A DNA stretch of 64,000 bases, from the NCBI GenBank assembly GCA_022316685.1, contig JAKJHU010000016.1:2170001-2234000 (forward strand), written 5' to 3'. Of the stretch, positions 24,712 to 36,839 are shown piece after piece. The first letter of the stretch is position 1. Every line of letters begins with the position of its first letter. The notes under the pieces were generated by a model. That model searched no databases, was not told the origin of the DNA, and was given only the letters and a program-made list of their open reading frames with translations. The position numbers and the translations under genes were made by a program. The stretch is from Progne subis subis. Taxonomy: Eukaryota; Chordata; Aves; Passeriformes; Hirundinidae.

Positions 24712-26439
24712 AGGAAGTGTGCATCCATCCCTGAACACCTGCTCAATTAAAACTTTGCTACTCATCACTTAAATATGTGTGAAACTTTCAAAGATACACA
24801 AATGTTTTAAACCCTTTGATTAAAAGTTAAACTGATGACTGATAACTTGCAAACAGCACCACTAACCATATGTAAAAATACAGAGTTCCTGTATCACTGC
24901 TTAAAATAAACATTTGGAAAAGGTTTTGAAATATCAATCTGCTTCTTTGCTGTACAAATAAGGAATGTGAAATGAAATGTAGCTCTGTTAAGTCTAAACA
25001 AAAGAAAACAAATTTTGCCTTTGGTCTTAAACAGCCCAGTCCTGTGTAAGACTTGCAGGATTTCAGCAAGCCACACAGGTTACTGGAGCAAAATCTGGGT
25101 TCCAGACCTGCATCTTATATAATATCCTGCTCAGTAACGCCCCTCATATCAGCATAGGATATGTCACTTGAGTACTTTGGCACTGAAACCTCCTGGGGCA
25201 TTTTCCCCCGTGGCAGAAGGTGGGGCAGAGCTGGGGCATGTGGTGTTTTCCCTTCAAGTGACATAAAGTGCCCACAAGAAAATCCATTGCTCCTAAATCC
25301 AGCTGTACCCAGGGTCATGGCTTGGAAATGACCCCCAGAACAGCTCTCTGCTCAACTCCTATGCCTTCATGCTGCCTCTTTCTTTTTAATTTACAGGGCA
25401 GAAGTTTCTGATGAAACTTCTGCCTAACATACCACTTGGTGTTTGAGGCATGTTGTGTAAAGATGACTTTACCTCCTAGATAAATCAGTCAGATAGCAAA
25501 CAGATAAAATGAACCTAAAAAAGAAAGATACGTGTCAAATCTCAGCACTGTGTTGTCCAGGGGGAGAAAGGGAATGTACAGTTCAAGGGACACATTCTGC
25601 ATTTATTCTGCTGCTGGTTCAGTCAGCCCAGGGTCCTATGTGCTCATCTGACCAGAGTTCTTGACCTTAAATAAATGGGAGACATAGTAGACCTAATTTC
25701 CTTCTGTTGAAGGAAAAACCCTTCTGAAACCTTGGTGGTTTCATATATACAAAGTCAGGTAGTTTTTATATATACAAATGTTAGCACCTTGTCACCTGTG
25801 AATTCACCATGTAATTAAACTTCTGAAGCTGCACACTTACTGACATGTCTTTTGCAAGTGGAATGAATTCCTGTGTTTTTACATGTTTTGACATTGTGAA
25901 GTGGGGGCAAGTGAAGCAGAGTCTTAAAATCCCCTGTGCACCTCTAATGGAGCCTCTTCTTGTTGCTTTGTACTAGTCTCAGGGGTGAAAAGAGAGTTCA
26001 TTGAAAAAAAAAAAGAAAGCATTTCCCTTATGTCAAAATGAGAAACTAAACTATTGATTTGTATTTGTATTCTCCAAGATAAATCACTGGTCCTTTCAAA
26101 TGGGGAAAAACTTTTGCCTTTCAATCCCATGAGCTGTGTAAAAGAGGCCGCATGCTCAAAGTCAAAGGGAAGCCAGAGGAAAATGGCATGCAGGAGGTCA
26201 AAGCAGTTCACATGCTCACCGACAGCTGTTTGCACCATACGACAGATCTAAAGGCAACTTCAGAGCTGTCTGTACAATATGTGGAGCTTACGAGAGACAT
26301 AGAAGCTGCTGCTTTAATGTCATTTCCCATAAAAAACGTTGGTAACTTTGGCACTGTGTTTTATGGATTGCAGTACCAATGTTAGCCTTAATTCATGATG
26401 TTGACTAACCTGATAAGGTTCCCCATTTTGTGAGTGGGG

Positions 26440-27525
26440 GCTGTAGACATTTTCCACCTAGACTTCAGGAAAACATTTGACATCATTTCCCACAGTATTC
26501 TCTGGGAGAAACTGGCTGATCATGGCTTGGATGGGTGCACTGTTCACTGGGCAAGAATCTTGTTAGATGGCCAGGCCAGAGAGTGGTGGCAAATGGGGTT
26601 ATAGCCAGTTGCTGGCCAAAACAAATGGTGTTCTCCAAGGCTCAGCAATGGGGCCAGTCCTGTTTAGTATCTTTATCCATAATCTGGATGAGGGGTTCGA
26701 GGGCACCCTCACTCTGCAGGCAACACAAAGCTGGTCAAGAGTGATGATCAAGGTCAACAGTATGAGCTTCAACAAGGCCAAAGGCCAGGTCCTGCAAACA
26801 GGTCTCAACAACCCTGTGAGGGCATGGGGCAGAATGGCTGTAAAATTTCTTGGTGGGAAGGACTTGGGAGTGCTGGTTGACAACTGGGTAAATGTGAGCC
26901 ACCGGTGTGCCCAGGTGGCCAAGAAGGCCAAAGGCATCCTGGCTTGTATGAAGAATAGGACCAGGGCATTGACTGCCTCCCTGTACTCAGCACTGGTGAG
27001 GCTGCACCTGAATCCTGTGCTCAGTTCTGGGTCCTTCACTGCAAGAAAAACACTGAGGGGCTGGAGTGAGTCTAGAGAAGAGCAACAGAGATGGTGAAGC
27101 GTCTGGAGCACAAGTCTCATGAGGAGCAGCTGAGGGAATTGGGGTTGTTTAGCCTGGAGAAAAGAAGACTCGGGGGGGACCTTACTTCCCTTTACAACAG
27201 CCTAAAAAATGGTTGTAGTAAGGTCAGGTTCTCTTGTCACAGGTAACAAGTGATAGAACAAGAGGAAGTGGCCTCAAGTTGTACCAGAAGAGGTTTAGAC
27301 TTGATAATATACATAATAGGCACCAAGTAAAGGATGTCAATCATTGGAACAGGCTGCCCAGGGGAGTGGTTGAGTCACCATCCCTGAAGTTATTTCAAAG
27401 AAGTGTAGGTGTGGCGCATAGGGACATGGTTAAGTGGTAAATTTTGTTGGCAGTGTCAGGTTAACAGTAAGACTCACTGATCTACGAGGTCTTCCCCAAG
27501 GTTTTATATGATTTTATGACTAATG
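26440..27525 (+). mobile_element. CR1 LINE, 5'-truncated with complete 3' end
   Basis: This is the best preserved CR1 in the window. It begins within the reverse-transcriptase region (GTAGACATTTTCCACCTAGA) and runs through the segment for 'VLQGSAMGPVLFSIF' and the C-terminal segment around 26900-27440. It finishes with the CR1 3' untranslated end (GGCAGTGTCAGGTTAACAGT, then a TATGATTTTATGA tail). Compared with the remembered consensus there is an internal deletion of very roughly 90 bp after about 26735, and several frameshifts. An A-rich simple repeat begins within a few bases of its 3' end. Confidence 0.93.
26455..27440 (+). pseudogene. Defunct CR1 ORF2 reverse transcriptase
   Basis: CR1 ORF2 encodes an endonuclease and reverse transcriptase that copy the element. 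Here only the reverse-transcriptase part and its C-terminal region remain, split over frames. Recognisable parts are the DFRKTFDIISHSILWEKLAD-like stretch near 26460-26518, the VLQGSAMGPVLFSIFIHNLD block near 26627-26692, LACMKNRTRALTASLYSAL near 26940-26996, and LKLYQKRFRLD and HWNRLPRGVVESPSLKLF near 27270-27400. The catalytic FADD box is replaced by codons reading SAGN (26713-26724), so both catalytic aspartates are lost. A deletion and frameshifts follow, so it cannot give a working enzyme. Confidence 0.88.
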
Positions 27526-27528
27526 CTA

Positions 27529-27660
27529 ACAAAACAAACAAGCAAAAAACAAAACAAAACCAAAACAAAACAAAAAAAAACCCCACCAAAACCAAACCAA
27601 ACCAAAATAACCCAAAAATCACAAAAACAAAACAACAACAACAACAAAAACAAAAAACAA
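27529..27660. repeat. A-rich (AAAAC)n/(AAC)n simple repeat
   Basis: About 130 bp made of A with regular C: AAAAC and AAAACC units first, then AAC units, then AAAAAC. It begins within a few bases of the 3' end of the CR1 copy upstream. CR1 does not normally end in such a tail, so the tract either expanded from a seed at the junction or was there before the insertion. Frames across it are artefacts of the repeat. Confidence 0.93.
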
Positions 27661-29480
27661 GGAAGAATTGGAACTGGATGTTCATTGAATAGGATGCTCT
27701 CTGAAAGTACAACTCCTGGCTGCTCAGCACTAAGTCTGTGTCTTAGCCAGTTCTCTTTTGTTTTTCTTATATAGGAAACATAAGAATCAAAAAGAAATTT
27801 CACGTTATTGCCCTGACTTGCATTTCTCTAATGGTCACTTGGGTTCAGCTAGCTAGAGTTTTTCAAGAAACAAGTCTGATTGCATTCTATTGTTAGTTGG
27901 AAAGTGTGAGAGAAGGTAGGTGAAAAAGAACCCCAAAATTATGTCTATTAACCACTAAGTATGGCTTGTAGATGTCACAATATAACAAAATTATTAAAAT
28001 ATTTTCACTTGATGTGATTCTATAGAATTGCTAGCCAGCTGTTTTTCATAACTTTGCATAGCAGACAGTAAGACAGATGGAGGGAAAGAAATGACTTAGG
28101 AGAACTTTGAGAACTTTTCTCTTTCTAATTAATTCTATCAATGTTGAAATAAAGGTTGGTTAAAAATGTTGGTTCTTAACAAACAAAAGCAGAACATTCT
28201 AGTCATGTTCAAAGGTCATTCTTCTAAGGTGTAAAGGTATAAGGTATAAAGTTGCTTTCCATTGCCTAAATTGAACCATTAATCCCTGACCCTGAAAACT
28301 ATTTTGAACAATATTTAGTGATCCAAATAACATCACTGTTATATTCAGAACAACACAAGTTAATCAGGTCTCCTTAGAAATGGTGGTTAGTACCTAAGAT
28401 CCTGACCTGCATTAATCCCCTTGTCTCATTCTGGAGGCTGCTACTTTTATGCATGGTTTGTGAGGTAGACAGCTCATACAATTCTTAAGATGAAATATAA
28501 AATTCTGTATAAATAGTTAATTTATTTCAATGTGCATTACCACTACATCTCAAGACACGTACCGGAGCCCATCTTGTGCTGTCCTGTTGGAAAGACAATC
28601 TGCCACAAGTCTGGACTTTAAGGGATCATTTTGAGAAAAGTTGGAACTGCTATATGCAGAAATAGATACGTTGCAAACTTCAATCACTGTAGGAAACCTG
28701 CTAGAAAATGTGGCTGCTCAGTTAAAGAATCTGGAGAGTCAGATGGGCGTAGTGAAAAAACATGCATGGAAATGAATGCATGGAAACTGAATTTTCACCT
28801 GAGAAGCTTAGCATGACATTTTCCACAGTTCATGAAGCATTATTTAAATGTCTTACTCTTAAATTTTGTCCTCATCTCTTCAATTGAAATATCTTCCTCA
28901 TCTAGAGAGACAAGGTAAAATCAAGTGAGTATAGCACTAGTTCCTTCTTGATAACGGTTTTACAAGTAAGGATAAAAGTTGCAGGAACTTCCATCGCAGA
29001 AATTATTATTATTGCATTGACTCTACATTGCAGAGTCATTATTATTTTTATTTAGTAAAGAAACAGCTTTCAAAACTGCAGTGGGCACCTATGTCTAGGT
29101 TGACCAACACTGGCCTTACTATGGAATCTCTCTTTCACATGGGATGAGCATCTGATAAGATGGAGATGGGACTTGCCAGCTGGAGCACCCAGGCCCAGAA
29201 GATACAGACAATCTTTCTCTATACCCTGAAGTCTTCTGCTGGCAAAAGTCCTCTGCAGCATCAGAGTGGTTGAAACTCACCCTGGGGGGTTATGTCATCA
29301 GTTTATGGTCTTATGAGATGTAACAGGAGTTATTCTTGCACCACTCCCATGGTGTTCCCCTAAAGAGAAGCATGGATCAGCATTTTCAGAGACAGAAGGA
29401 TTATGTCTTACTCTAATTTCTGACATTGCTTAGTAGAAGGTGTATGGCTGAGAAAGATTTTTGCCATATTAAATACATTT

Positions 29481-29498
29481 TAACCCTAACCCTAACCC
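29481..29498. repeat. Short interstitial telomere-type repeat
   Basis: TAACCCTAACCCTAACCC is three exact copies of the vertebrate telomere hexamer, C-rich strand on the plus strand. It is far from any chromosome end as judged by the unique flanks. Such short interstitial copies are often left by double-strand break repair. Confidence 0.9.
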
Positions 29499-30219
29499 TT
29501 AAGAGAGAATCAGCTGAGAGGGATTTAAAAAAGGTATTTATTCGATATTCTTTATGATGAAAACCGGCAAGCTGGTGCAAAAGTGTGAATCAAAGTCTTT
29601 GGCCATATGGATTCCCTTAAGAGCAATAAATACAAAGAGCATAGATTATAGGTCAGTAAGATGAACACTGTTCTATGCATGCATCTAACATCTAAACACA
29701 GTGGAAATTGATTATGAACATATCTATTTATAAATCAATACAATTGAAATTCAACTTATTTAAACAACAGCCCAGAAGTAAGAAAAACCTTTATTGACTG
29801 AGATAAAATGACACAGAAACATTATTGTATCATGTAGGTGAATACAATCTTAGAGGTCACTTGTATATTTTTTGCTTGTATCAGTAGAACTCAATTAGAT
29901 CACTCAAAACACTGAAATTAAGAATATTAAATTAGTGATAAACAAAAGATTAAATATGTTACATGAGGGGACATTATCCCCTGTATTGAAAAAGGCAAAA
30001 GTGAGTGGAACATTATATGCAAAATGAAGATTCTTTCTGACCTTATTTTGGTACCTCTGCTAAGTGTAAGGTTGCATTAGGAAATGCTACACAATAATTG
30101 CAATTGATATTATTTTCTAGTTTCTGCTAGAAGCAGCTCTGGTATACTCAGTTTCCCATTTTTCCCTAGATGTCCTATGTTATATGGAAAAGATATTTAT
30201 ACTGTAAGCTGTTTGGATG

Positions 30220-30620
30220 ACTGGAGGACTCTGATGATAAAGACATGGAGTGCATATTCTGCTGCGGAGGTCTTTATACTGCAGAATTGATGGCTGATTA
30301 CAAAGCAGCCTGAAGATCTAATTACAATTGGCAACCAGGAGATGAGGGAAGACTGCAGACAATTTTCCTCTATTTTTATACACAGTCCTTGTGGCATTCA
30401 CATTGCTTTCAATAAGTGTGCTTCTGGCAAAAACTGTCAGTGGTGGTATTCGTCTGGATGACTGGCTTCGGAGAGGCTGCAAGCCTGACCTTTGCTACTG
30501 CAATCATCGCCGTCATCAGCACGGGGATGCACGCCGCCCCAAAGCCAGAACAAGTGCTGTAACCAGACAGTAATTGCAGATTGTTAATGATGATGCTATT
30601 GATGATGCCTTTTGTTTGTT
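30220..30620. promoter_or_regulatory. Candidate conserved element or exon-containing block
   Basis: This segment combines homeodomain and CCAAT-type cores (CTAATTACAATTGGCAACC near 30318-30336; GTAATTGCAG and GTTAATGATG near 30571-30592) with a GC- and CpG-richer centre at 30480-30545. Its texture differs from the AT-rich flanks. It could be a conserved non-coding element, or the surroundings of the short coding exon listed separately. Confidence 0.25.
30441..30562 (+). CDS. Possible short terminal coding exon (unidentified)
   Basis: A plus-strand frame is open from 30416 to a TAA at 30560-30562. An acceptor-like TGTCAG ends at 30440, giving a 40-codon terminal exon. Its codons are unusually rich in G/C at the third position for this AT-rich region (ATC ATC GCC GTC ATC AGC ACG GGG). 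The peptide contains a membrane-like stretch, ASLTFATAIIAVISTG, followed by a short hydrophilic C-terminus ending PKPEQVL. I do not recognise the protein. The minus strand is also open here (30409-30648) with an acceptor-like TTACAG, so strand and coding status are uncertain. A conserved non-coding element is the main alternative. Confidence 0.2.
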
Positions 30621-30634
30621 TGTTTGTTTGTTTT
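30610..30634. repeat. (TTTG)n short microsatellite
   Basis: About five TTTG units ending in TTTT, immediately after the possible exon. A simple repeat, probably unrelated to it. Confidence 0.85.
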
Positions 30635-33600
30635 AATTGAAAAGACATTATTCTGGGCTAAAATCCACGGGGGTGAATGATTAACACTAAAGTGAGGAGG
30701 AAATGTGTGGAAGTAAGGAAGCCGAATATTTCATGTGTATTATTCTGCTACATCTAACTCATCTAGTACATAATCAAAGTAGGTAACACCTTTCTGTTTG
30801 AAAAGGTGGGCATGAAATTCAAAATTTAATTTAAAATTAGTTAAAATCCCAGAGATAAACTGTGTTTTTAAGCCAGTTGCATTATCCAGTGAGTACTATG
30901 AGTACTGGGTATGAGTACTCAGCCGTCCAATTATTACAGTGATGGGTATCACAGATGCTGAATTGGGCTGAAATACTAGTTTAGATACTCACAAGTGTTT
31001 TCTGCGAAACTGAAGTGAGAGCACAGACCAAGGATATATAGGATTCTCTAGAAATCCTGAGGTCTGGAATTCTCTATCAAAGTTGTAATAATGTCAGATT
31101 GAGCACTTAATTTTCTTAATGATCATAAGGCATTATATCCTATCTCATGTCTTCAATCTGTAGGAAAGCTTAAAATTTAAAATCCATCCTCTTGGTGGAT
31201 TTTACTAAGCATCATGAAAGTTAGTGTATGACTAACACTTCTGTGTCTCTTTAGTGCTCTTGTTCTTTCTGAAAATTTGGAAACACAATGAAAAAATGGG
31301 TCGTACTTTTCAGCACTTGTCTGGAGAAATTTCACAACTCCTGGACCTGAATACTGAGTTTACAGAAAATGGTTTACAGAAACCAGAAATTTCCATGGAA
31401 ACAGAAATTTTGGGCCTTGAGTGAAGAATAATTGTTCCCCATGGTAGAAAACTGAGTGGCTGGAAGACTTATCTGGCACATGAGAGTTTCTTTCCCTCTG
31501 TTCTGAGATGCAAAAAAGTTTGCTGAACTTCACACCCAAATGTCATGGCAGGGTGTTTGACTTCCTTCTTCTTGCTTTTGATATGTCTGCCTGATCTTGG
31601 ATGAGCCAAGCAGTTGCACATTTTTCTGTTACACTGTATCCCGGCTGTAGACACCAAACACACGCAGTGTCAACTCTATAGACTTGTCTGTGACAGTGTG
31701 TGGTAATTGCTCAGCCATATTTCTTTAAAGAGATGTCTCCTAAAAATAAATATAAGGAATTCAATAGGTTTCTTGGAAAAGTTGCACTGAAGATTAATGG
31801 AATGTAATTGGAAATGAAATTTCTGCTATAAAGTGATATTAATTAAAACCTAATTGTTAGCGTTGTTTAAGGACCATCCAGTACATTCTTGCTGAAGGGG
31901 GCACCCGGTTCCAACCAAGTTTCTAGAAGTTTGGGATATTCCTCAGAAACTTGCAGCTACGTTGTTGCTCTCACTAATGGCAAGATGAAGTGAGTAGAGC
32001 TACGCATGCAGCTGAAAGTGGTAACCTGTGGAGAAATGTGCCTCTACTGCGCCCAAGATTTAGTTTAGCCCTCAGGTTTTGTGATCTCTTATGTGGGAAA
32101 GATTTTATCACCTAGCTGTGTTTCAGCAGCCTTTAAAACACAGTTGATCTCATTTCTTTTCTGTGAACCTAACTCCCCATTGCGCAAAAAATGCTGATAA
32201 AATGATGATGGCTTTGTTAGTGAGACCTGGAAGCTCAAAGATGCCGGTGGACATGATGAAGGGGATGCACTTTCCCTGGAGCCTCTGTGTCACTCGTGTT
32301 GTACTCTTTAGGATAAATAAAGTGCTATCATAAATGCAGTGTCTTTCAAGAGTAGTAAATTCACATTAAAATAATTGGGCCAAATTAATTTCTCCTTTAA
32401 CTCTGCTGCTTTATTCAGCTGGCACCAGATCTGAGTTTGTTCCAATTTCTTTAAATCTTGAACCTGCATGATGAATTTCAATTATATTAATTCTGGTAGC
32501 ACAAACATATATTTTGGTCTCAACAGAGGTAGGAGGATAGTTGTTCCTCCTCTGGTATTTAAGGGCCTTGCAGGCCTATCAAGATAGATTCTAAAAAAAA
32601 ATCCTTATGTGTTAGAAAATCTACTGAAATGAAATTAAAGGTGTGTGGTCATAGATATCCATAGTCAGTCTCTTGGCCATTCCCATGCAGGTAGGCCTGA
32701 GATGAAAGGTCGTCTTTGTATGGAAGGTAAGAATAGGAATATTGATAGCATATAAAACATTAAAGGCTATTGCCTCTCACCTTATACATATGTTCATGCT
32801 AATGACTTATTGCCAAGTCACAAGCAGCCTGATTTTCTACAGAAAACAATGACACATGGTGATCACTCTTCCCTAACAAAATTTGCATCCTTAGGATTAG
32901 AGCTTAACTTCACCTTTTAAACTGATATAGCGCTTTCCTCTTTTCTGTGGAAAAGGTTTCACAACAAGAGCACTTAATGGTTCTGAAACATCATCTTTTG
33001 CCAGCAGTTCCCAAGGCCCTTTCCAGATGTAGGACAGAGGTGGAAGTCAGACAATACAATGCTGTGGACATTCTTAAAAGCCTTGGTTTGCACTTGCCAC
33101 ATACCAGAGTCCAAAATTCAGCACTCATACACAGTTCTTACTACAGAAAATGTAAATTATTGCAGAACACCTCACCTACCTCTTGAAATGATTGTTGATA
33201 AATACTTTCTTTTGGGGCCACTTTTTAAAATGGAATAAGACCCCATAAAATATTCCATACACATCTTATGTTAATGAGGCCTTAAAACTTATGAGTACAG
33301 GAGAAGAGCAAGGTACTGCACTATGTTAGACCATTGATTAAATTAAGCCATGAAATTACTGCCTATTATGAAAAATGCATGCTCATTTTACTGTTATCTC
33401 CTTTCCTCTCTTCCTCTGTGTTTGTGTATTACATCTGTATGTTGTCTGGTCATAAACCTGGCTTGTAAGATCTCTGTGGATGAATCCGTCATTATTACGG
33501 TGCGTGTGTGCAGCCCCAGACGCAGCGACAGTCCCTGCTCTTGACAGGCAACTCTTTGCTCCAAGGTGATCTGTACCTCTCAGAAACGACCCCACACCAC

Positions 33601-33870
33601 CACAAAACCCTCCTGCCCTTCTCATTCAAACGCTAAACTTCATTTGCTCTCAGAAGTTGCTCACTCATCTCACCCTGGCCGGTCATTCAGGAACCATCCT
33701 GTTGTTTTGCCAGTTGTAGCCCTGCCAGGGCTAATAAGTGACACTTCAGGAGATGGCAAATACCTCCTGCTGTGCAGTGAGATGATTATGCCATGCTGTA
33801 CATGGGAAACACTTATTTTCTATGGGACGCCAGTGCTGTTTCAGAGACCCTGAAATAGTAATAAGGCTCT

Positions 33871-33888
33871 TTTTGTTTGTTTGTTTTT
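33871..33888. repeat. (TTTG)n short microsatellite
   Basis: Three TTTG units flanked by T-runs. A minor simple repeat. Confidence 0.8.
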
Positions 33889-36777
33889 CAGAAGAGCGTG
33901 TTTGCATGAGCACATAGCAGAGGTGTAAAATGTACAGCCAGGTCCTTCCTGCAGTGTTGCCCAAGGGGTGATAGGAGCAGAAGTGTGTTCCTCACATTTT
34001 GTTTTATGGTAAAGTCTATTCTTCACAACTTTTTTGAATATTCAGCCAACACTTCAGTGCTCCCCACTTTCCTCTGGGTGTTTGGGAAGGCAGGCTCGTC
34101 ACAAGCAGCTGTTCGTGGTGCTGCCGCCAAGGTCCTTTGCTGCATTTCCAGTGCTGGAATTCAGTGGTACCAATAATTTATGTATGTGTATCTTCACAAA
34201 TGTCAAAAAATAAACCTTTAAAAACCGAACCTGCCCTCTGAAGGTTTAAATATTTCAAAGTAGCATTCCAATGACTTTCTGTTGCGCTAAATTCCTTAGT
34301 ATTTTAGAAAAGTGTAGGTTTAGTCAATACGCATAAGCATTTGAAAAATAGACATCATATGAGTTTTGCTGGGAATAAAGAAAAGAATTTTTGGCAAGAG
34401 AAAAAAAAATCCTATAAAGTATTTAAGTAAAATAGAATGTTTAAACACAAAAACCAGCAGTGGATTCCCAGCCAAGCAATGTAATGTTCTGAGGGATGAC
34501 TATAATTTAAAAAAAAGGTGCTAAATTATTTCCCATCACAATTTGTGAATAAATAGGAAGAGCCTATCATTTAGATGATTCAGCTGTCTTTAGATGATAT
34601 AAATTCACAGATTTATCTAATAACTTATCTAAATACTTTTGAAGGTGACTACTGTTTTTATTTATTTTGTCATACATTGGAAGATACATAAGAGATGTAA
34701 GAAAGATGATTCAATGCTTTGGTTTCACAGCTTCGCCAGTTTCTGAATTTAATTTTTTGTATTTTTTCATAAATGGTCTTCATTTGCTTTTAAAAATACT
34801 TCCTCTGAAATATTTAGCACAAGACTAGCTTTCATCTAAAAAGCCATATTCAAATGCCTTGTTAAGAGCTGAGTTAATTGAGCAGTGGGGACAGACACCC
34901 AGGTCTGGTGTGGTGTTGTGATTCACAGTGTACTCTTTGCTTTGAGGATTTCACTTGCTTGTGGGTATTTGCCTTCCCATAGCTGATGGGAATCCTTTTG
35001 CCCTGAGCAGCTGGTCGGAAAGGGACAGGGAGCAATGAGTGATGGTGGCCACTGGGCTTGCATGGGGTGGCAACCAGCCCAGCAGAGCTGGGACACAGAG
35101 GGATGCCCATGATCGGCATGAGCGCCTGGTCCCATGGTCCTCACCGCGCTGTGTGGCATCATCTGGGAAGCCACCCATAAAATATCTGTCTGATTTTCTT
35201 CAATAAGCACGAGCTAGAGGTTAATAATGTGGGGATGTTTGATTCCCTGCTGTTTCAAATAATTTCATGGAGAAACTAATATGATAGGACACCAGTTAAA
35301 AAGGTTATTATCCTCATCAAACTACAGCACTTCTTTCCTATTATTTCCCACCAGTTTCTTGGCCTTAACCCTCCTCTCTTTACATGTACTGCAAATGAAT
35401 CTTTGAAAGGATGGTCTGTGGTGGGGTGGAGGCAGAAAGCCTGATCTAGTCAGCGTTCCTAGGGATGTTAGTGTCCTCCCCCCACCGTGCTGGAAGACTG
35501 GCTGCAGCCTGACTGCACTTCCTGATGGGGCTGGAGGATGTTCTCACTGCACACTCTGAAAGGCTTGGCCGGCAAAACTCATCAGCTTGAGATCAGTTTT
35601 AAATTGTCAAACACAGAATGGTGGTCCACCACATCCCTTGGATATCTGCTGATCTTATGTCCTTCCTTCCTTTCTTTGCTTTTAAAAACACATAGTGTTT
35701 TTTTCCCAGACTATTTAGGTGATGTAACACCCCTGTTTGTATATTTTTTTCTTTCTCTTCTTAAACTAAGTTTCTGCTGATTTCTCTTTGGTACGCTGTT
35801 TTTTCTTCTTAGCCCTTTTCTCTCTCTTCCCATTCCTTTCTCTTTTTTTGTGTGCCCCGGGTCATCTTACACCTTTCATCACTTTCTCTGTCTAAAAAAA
35901 TAGAGATTTAGTAGCCTGGTTGGCTTTGCAATACAGGTCTTGTGAGTGTATTGTTGTGGTTGATAATGGGAGATGGTGTTTAAAATGCTACTTGCAAGGG
36001 TCTGCAGTGCCTCGACATAAGAGTTTGGTCAAGGAAAAACCAGTTTTTCCAGTGAAACCACAGGCTGCAATTAACAATTGATTAGTGAAGAAATTTGTCT
36101 ATATATCTCCCCCCGAATTTTAATAAATTCCATTAAGTTCCTCTTTTTAGTGGCAAAGGGGTAGTGGGGGAGACTATCAAAATGGGGAAAAATTGCAAAA
36201 GTATTTTTCAAATCCAGTAAAATATTTTTATAATTATTTTCTAAAATGAGAAGTGGTGTTTTTGAAAGCAGCAGAGGAAAAACTAGTTTGAAGTCTTGAA
36301 ATAGAAATAGAAATTGCCCTTTTCACCATAGTAACCATGTGTTAAAGTTCTAAGTTGCCCATAATACTCAGGACAATGTTGCAATTAAATGTTAAAGAAA
36401 ATAAAGTTCTCTGAAGTTGAGAAATGTCATCTAAAGCTCAGCACCACTGTATTTCATGGACTTTGAGTGCCTGAGGTTAAGTCCCCGATTATAGCACTTC
36501 ATTTTAAGAGATGTTGGTTGCATTGACCCAAACCAAAACAAAAACGGATAATGGTTTTAGTGATAATGGTTTCAGTTTAGTAGAATCCTACTAACTAGAT
36601 TTGAAGGGATGCATATGTATTTCTGGATAGTCTCCCTGTGAGCTCTGGGTAAATGTTCAGTTTATCAAAACCTAATTGTAACCAGACTTTCTCAGTCAAA
36701 CTCAAATGTATAGTAGTTTTCTTTTTTGCAACCAGCTCAAGCTCATATAACTGGTAAAATTTAAAAATATATTTACC

Positions 36778-36806
<29 letters not shown>
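36778..36806. repeat. Poly(A) homopolymer, 29 nt
   Basis: An uninterrupted run of 29 A. I see no gene-like or SINE-like body upstream and no flanking direct repeat that would mark a retroposed tail, so I call it a mononucleotide repeat. Confidence 0.95.
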
Positions 36807-36809
<3 letters not shown>

Positions 36810-36839
36810 AATGCTTTAGAAATATTATTTGCAAGCCTA

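Larger units (their letters stand above)
17416..26439. other. Unique non-coding sequence with scattered open frames
   Basis: About 9 kb without a recognised gene or interspersed repeat. It has more mid-length open frames than average: 17672-18115 plus, 18431-18775 minus, 19065-19424 minus, 20314-20649 minus and 20503-20757 plus. These overlap in different frames and strands and match no family I know. It also contains the (TTAT)n microsatellite at 22154-22214 and a 9-bp GC-rich hairpin at 24690-24711. The interval 23400-24620 is markedly AT-rich with nothing recognisable. Confidence 0.5.

Noticed and set aside
26599..27120. 173-codon minus-strand open frame
   Set aside because: It is antisense to the CR1 reverse-transcriptase remnant, and the plus-strand CR1 match explains the openness.
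34874..35210. GC-richer patch open in all three minus frames
   Set aside because: No splice sites of quality or family resemblance could be matched to one frame. The openness is attributed to base composition.
36778..36806. Poly(A) as the tail of a processed pseudogene
   Set aside because: There is no cDNA-like body upstream and no flanking direct repeats.
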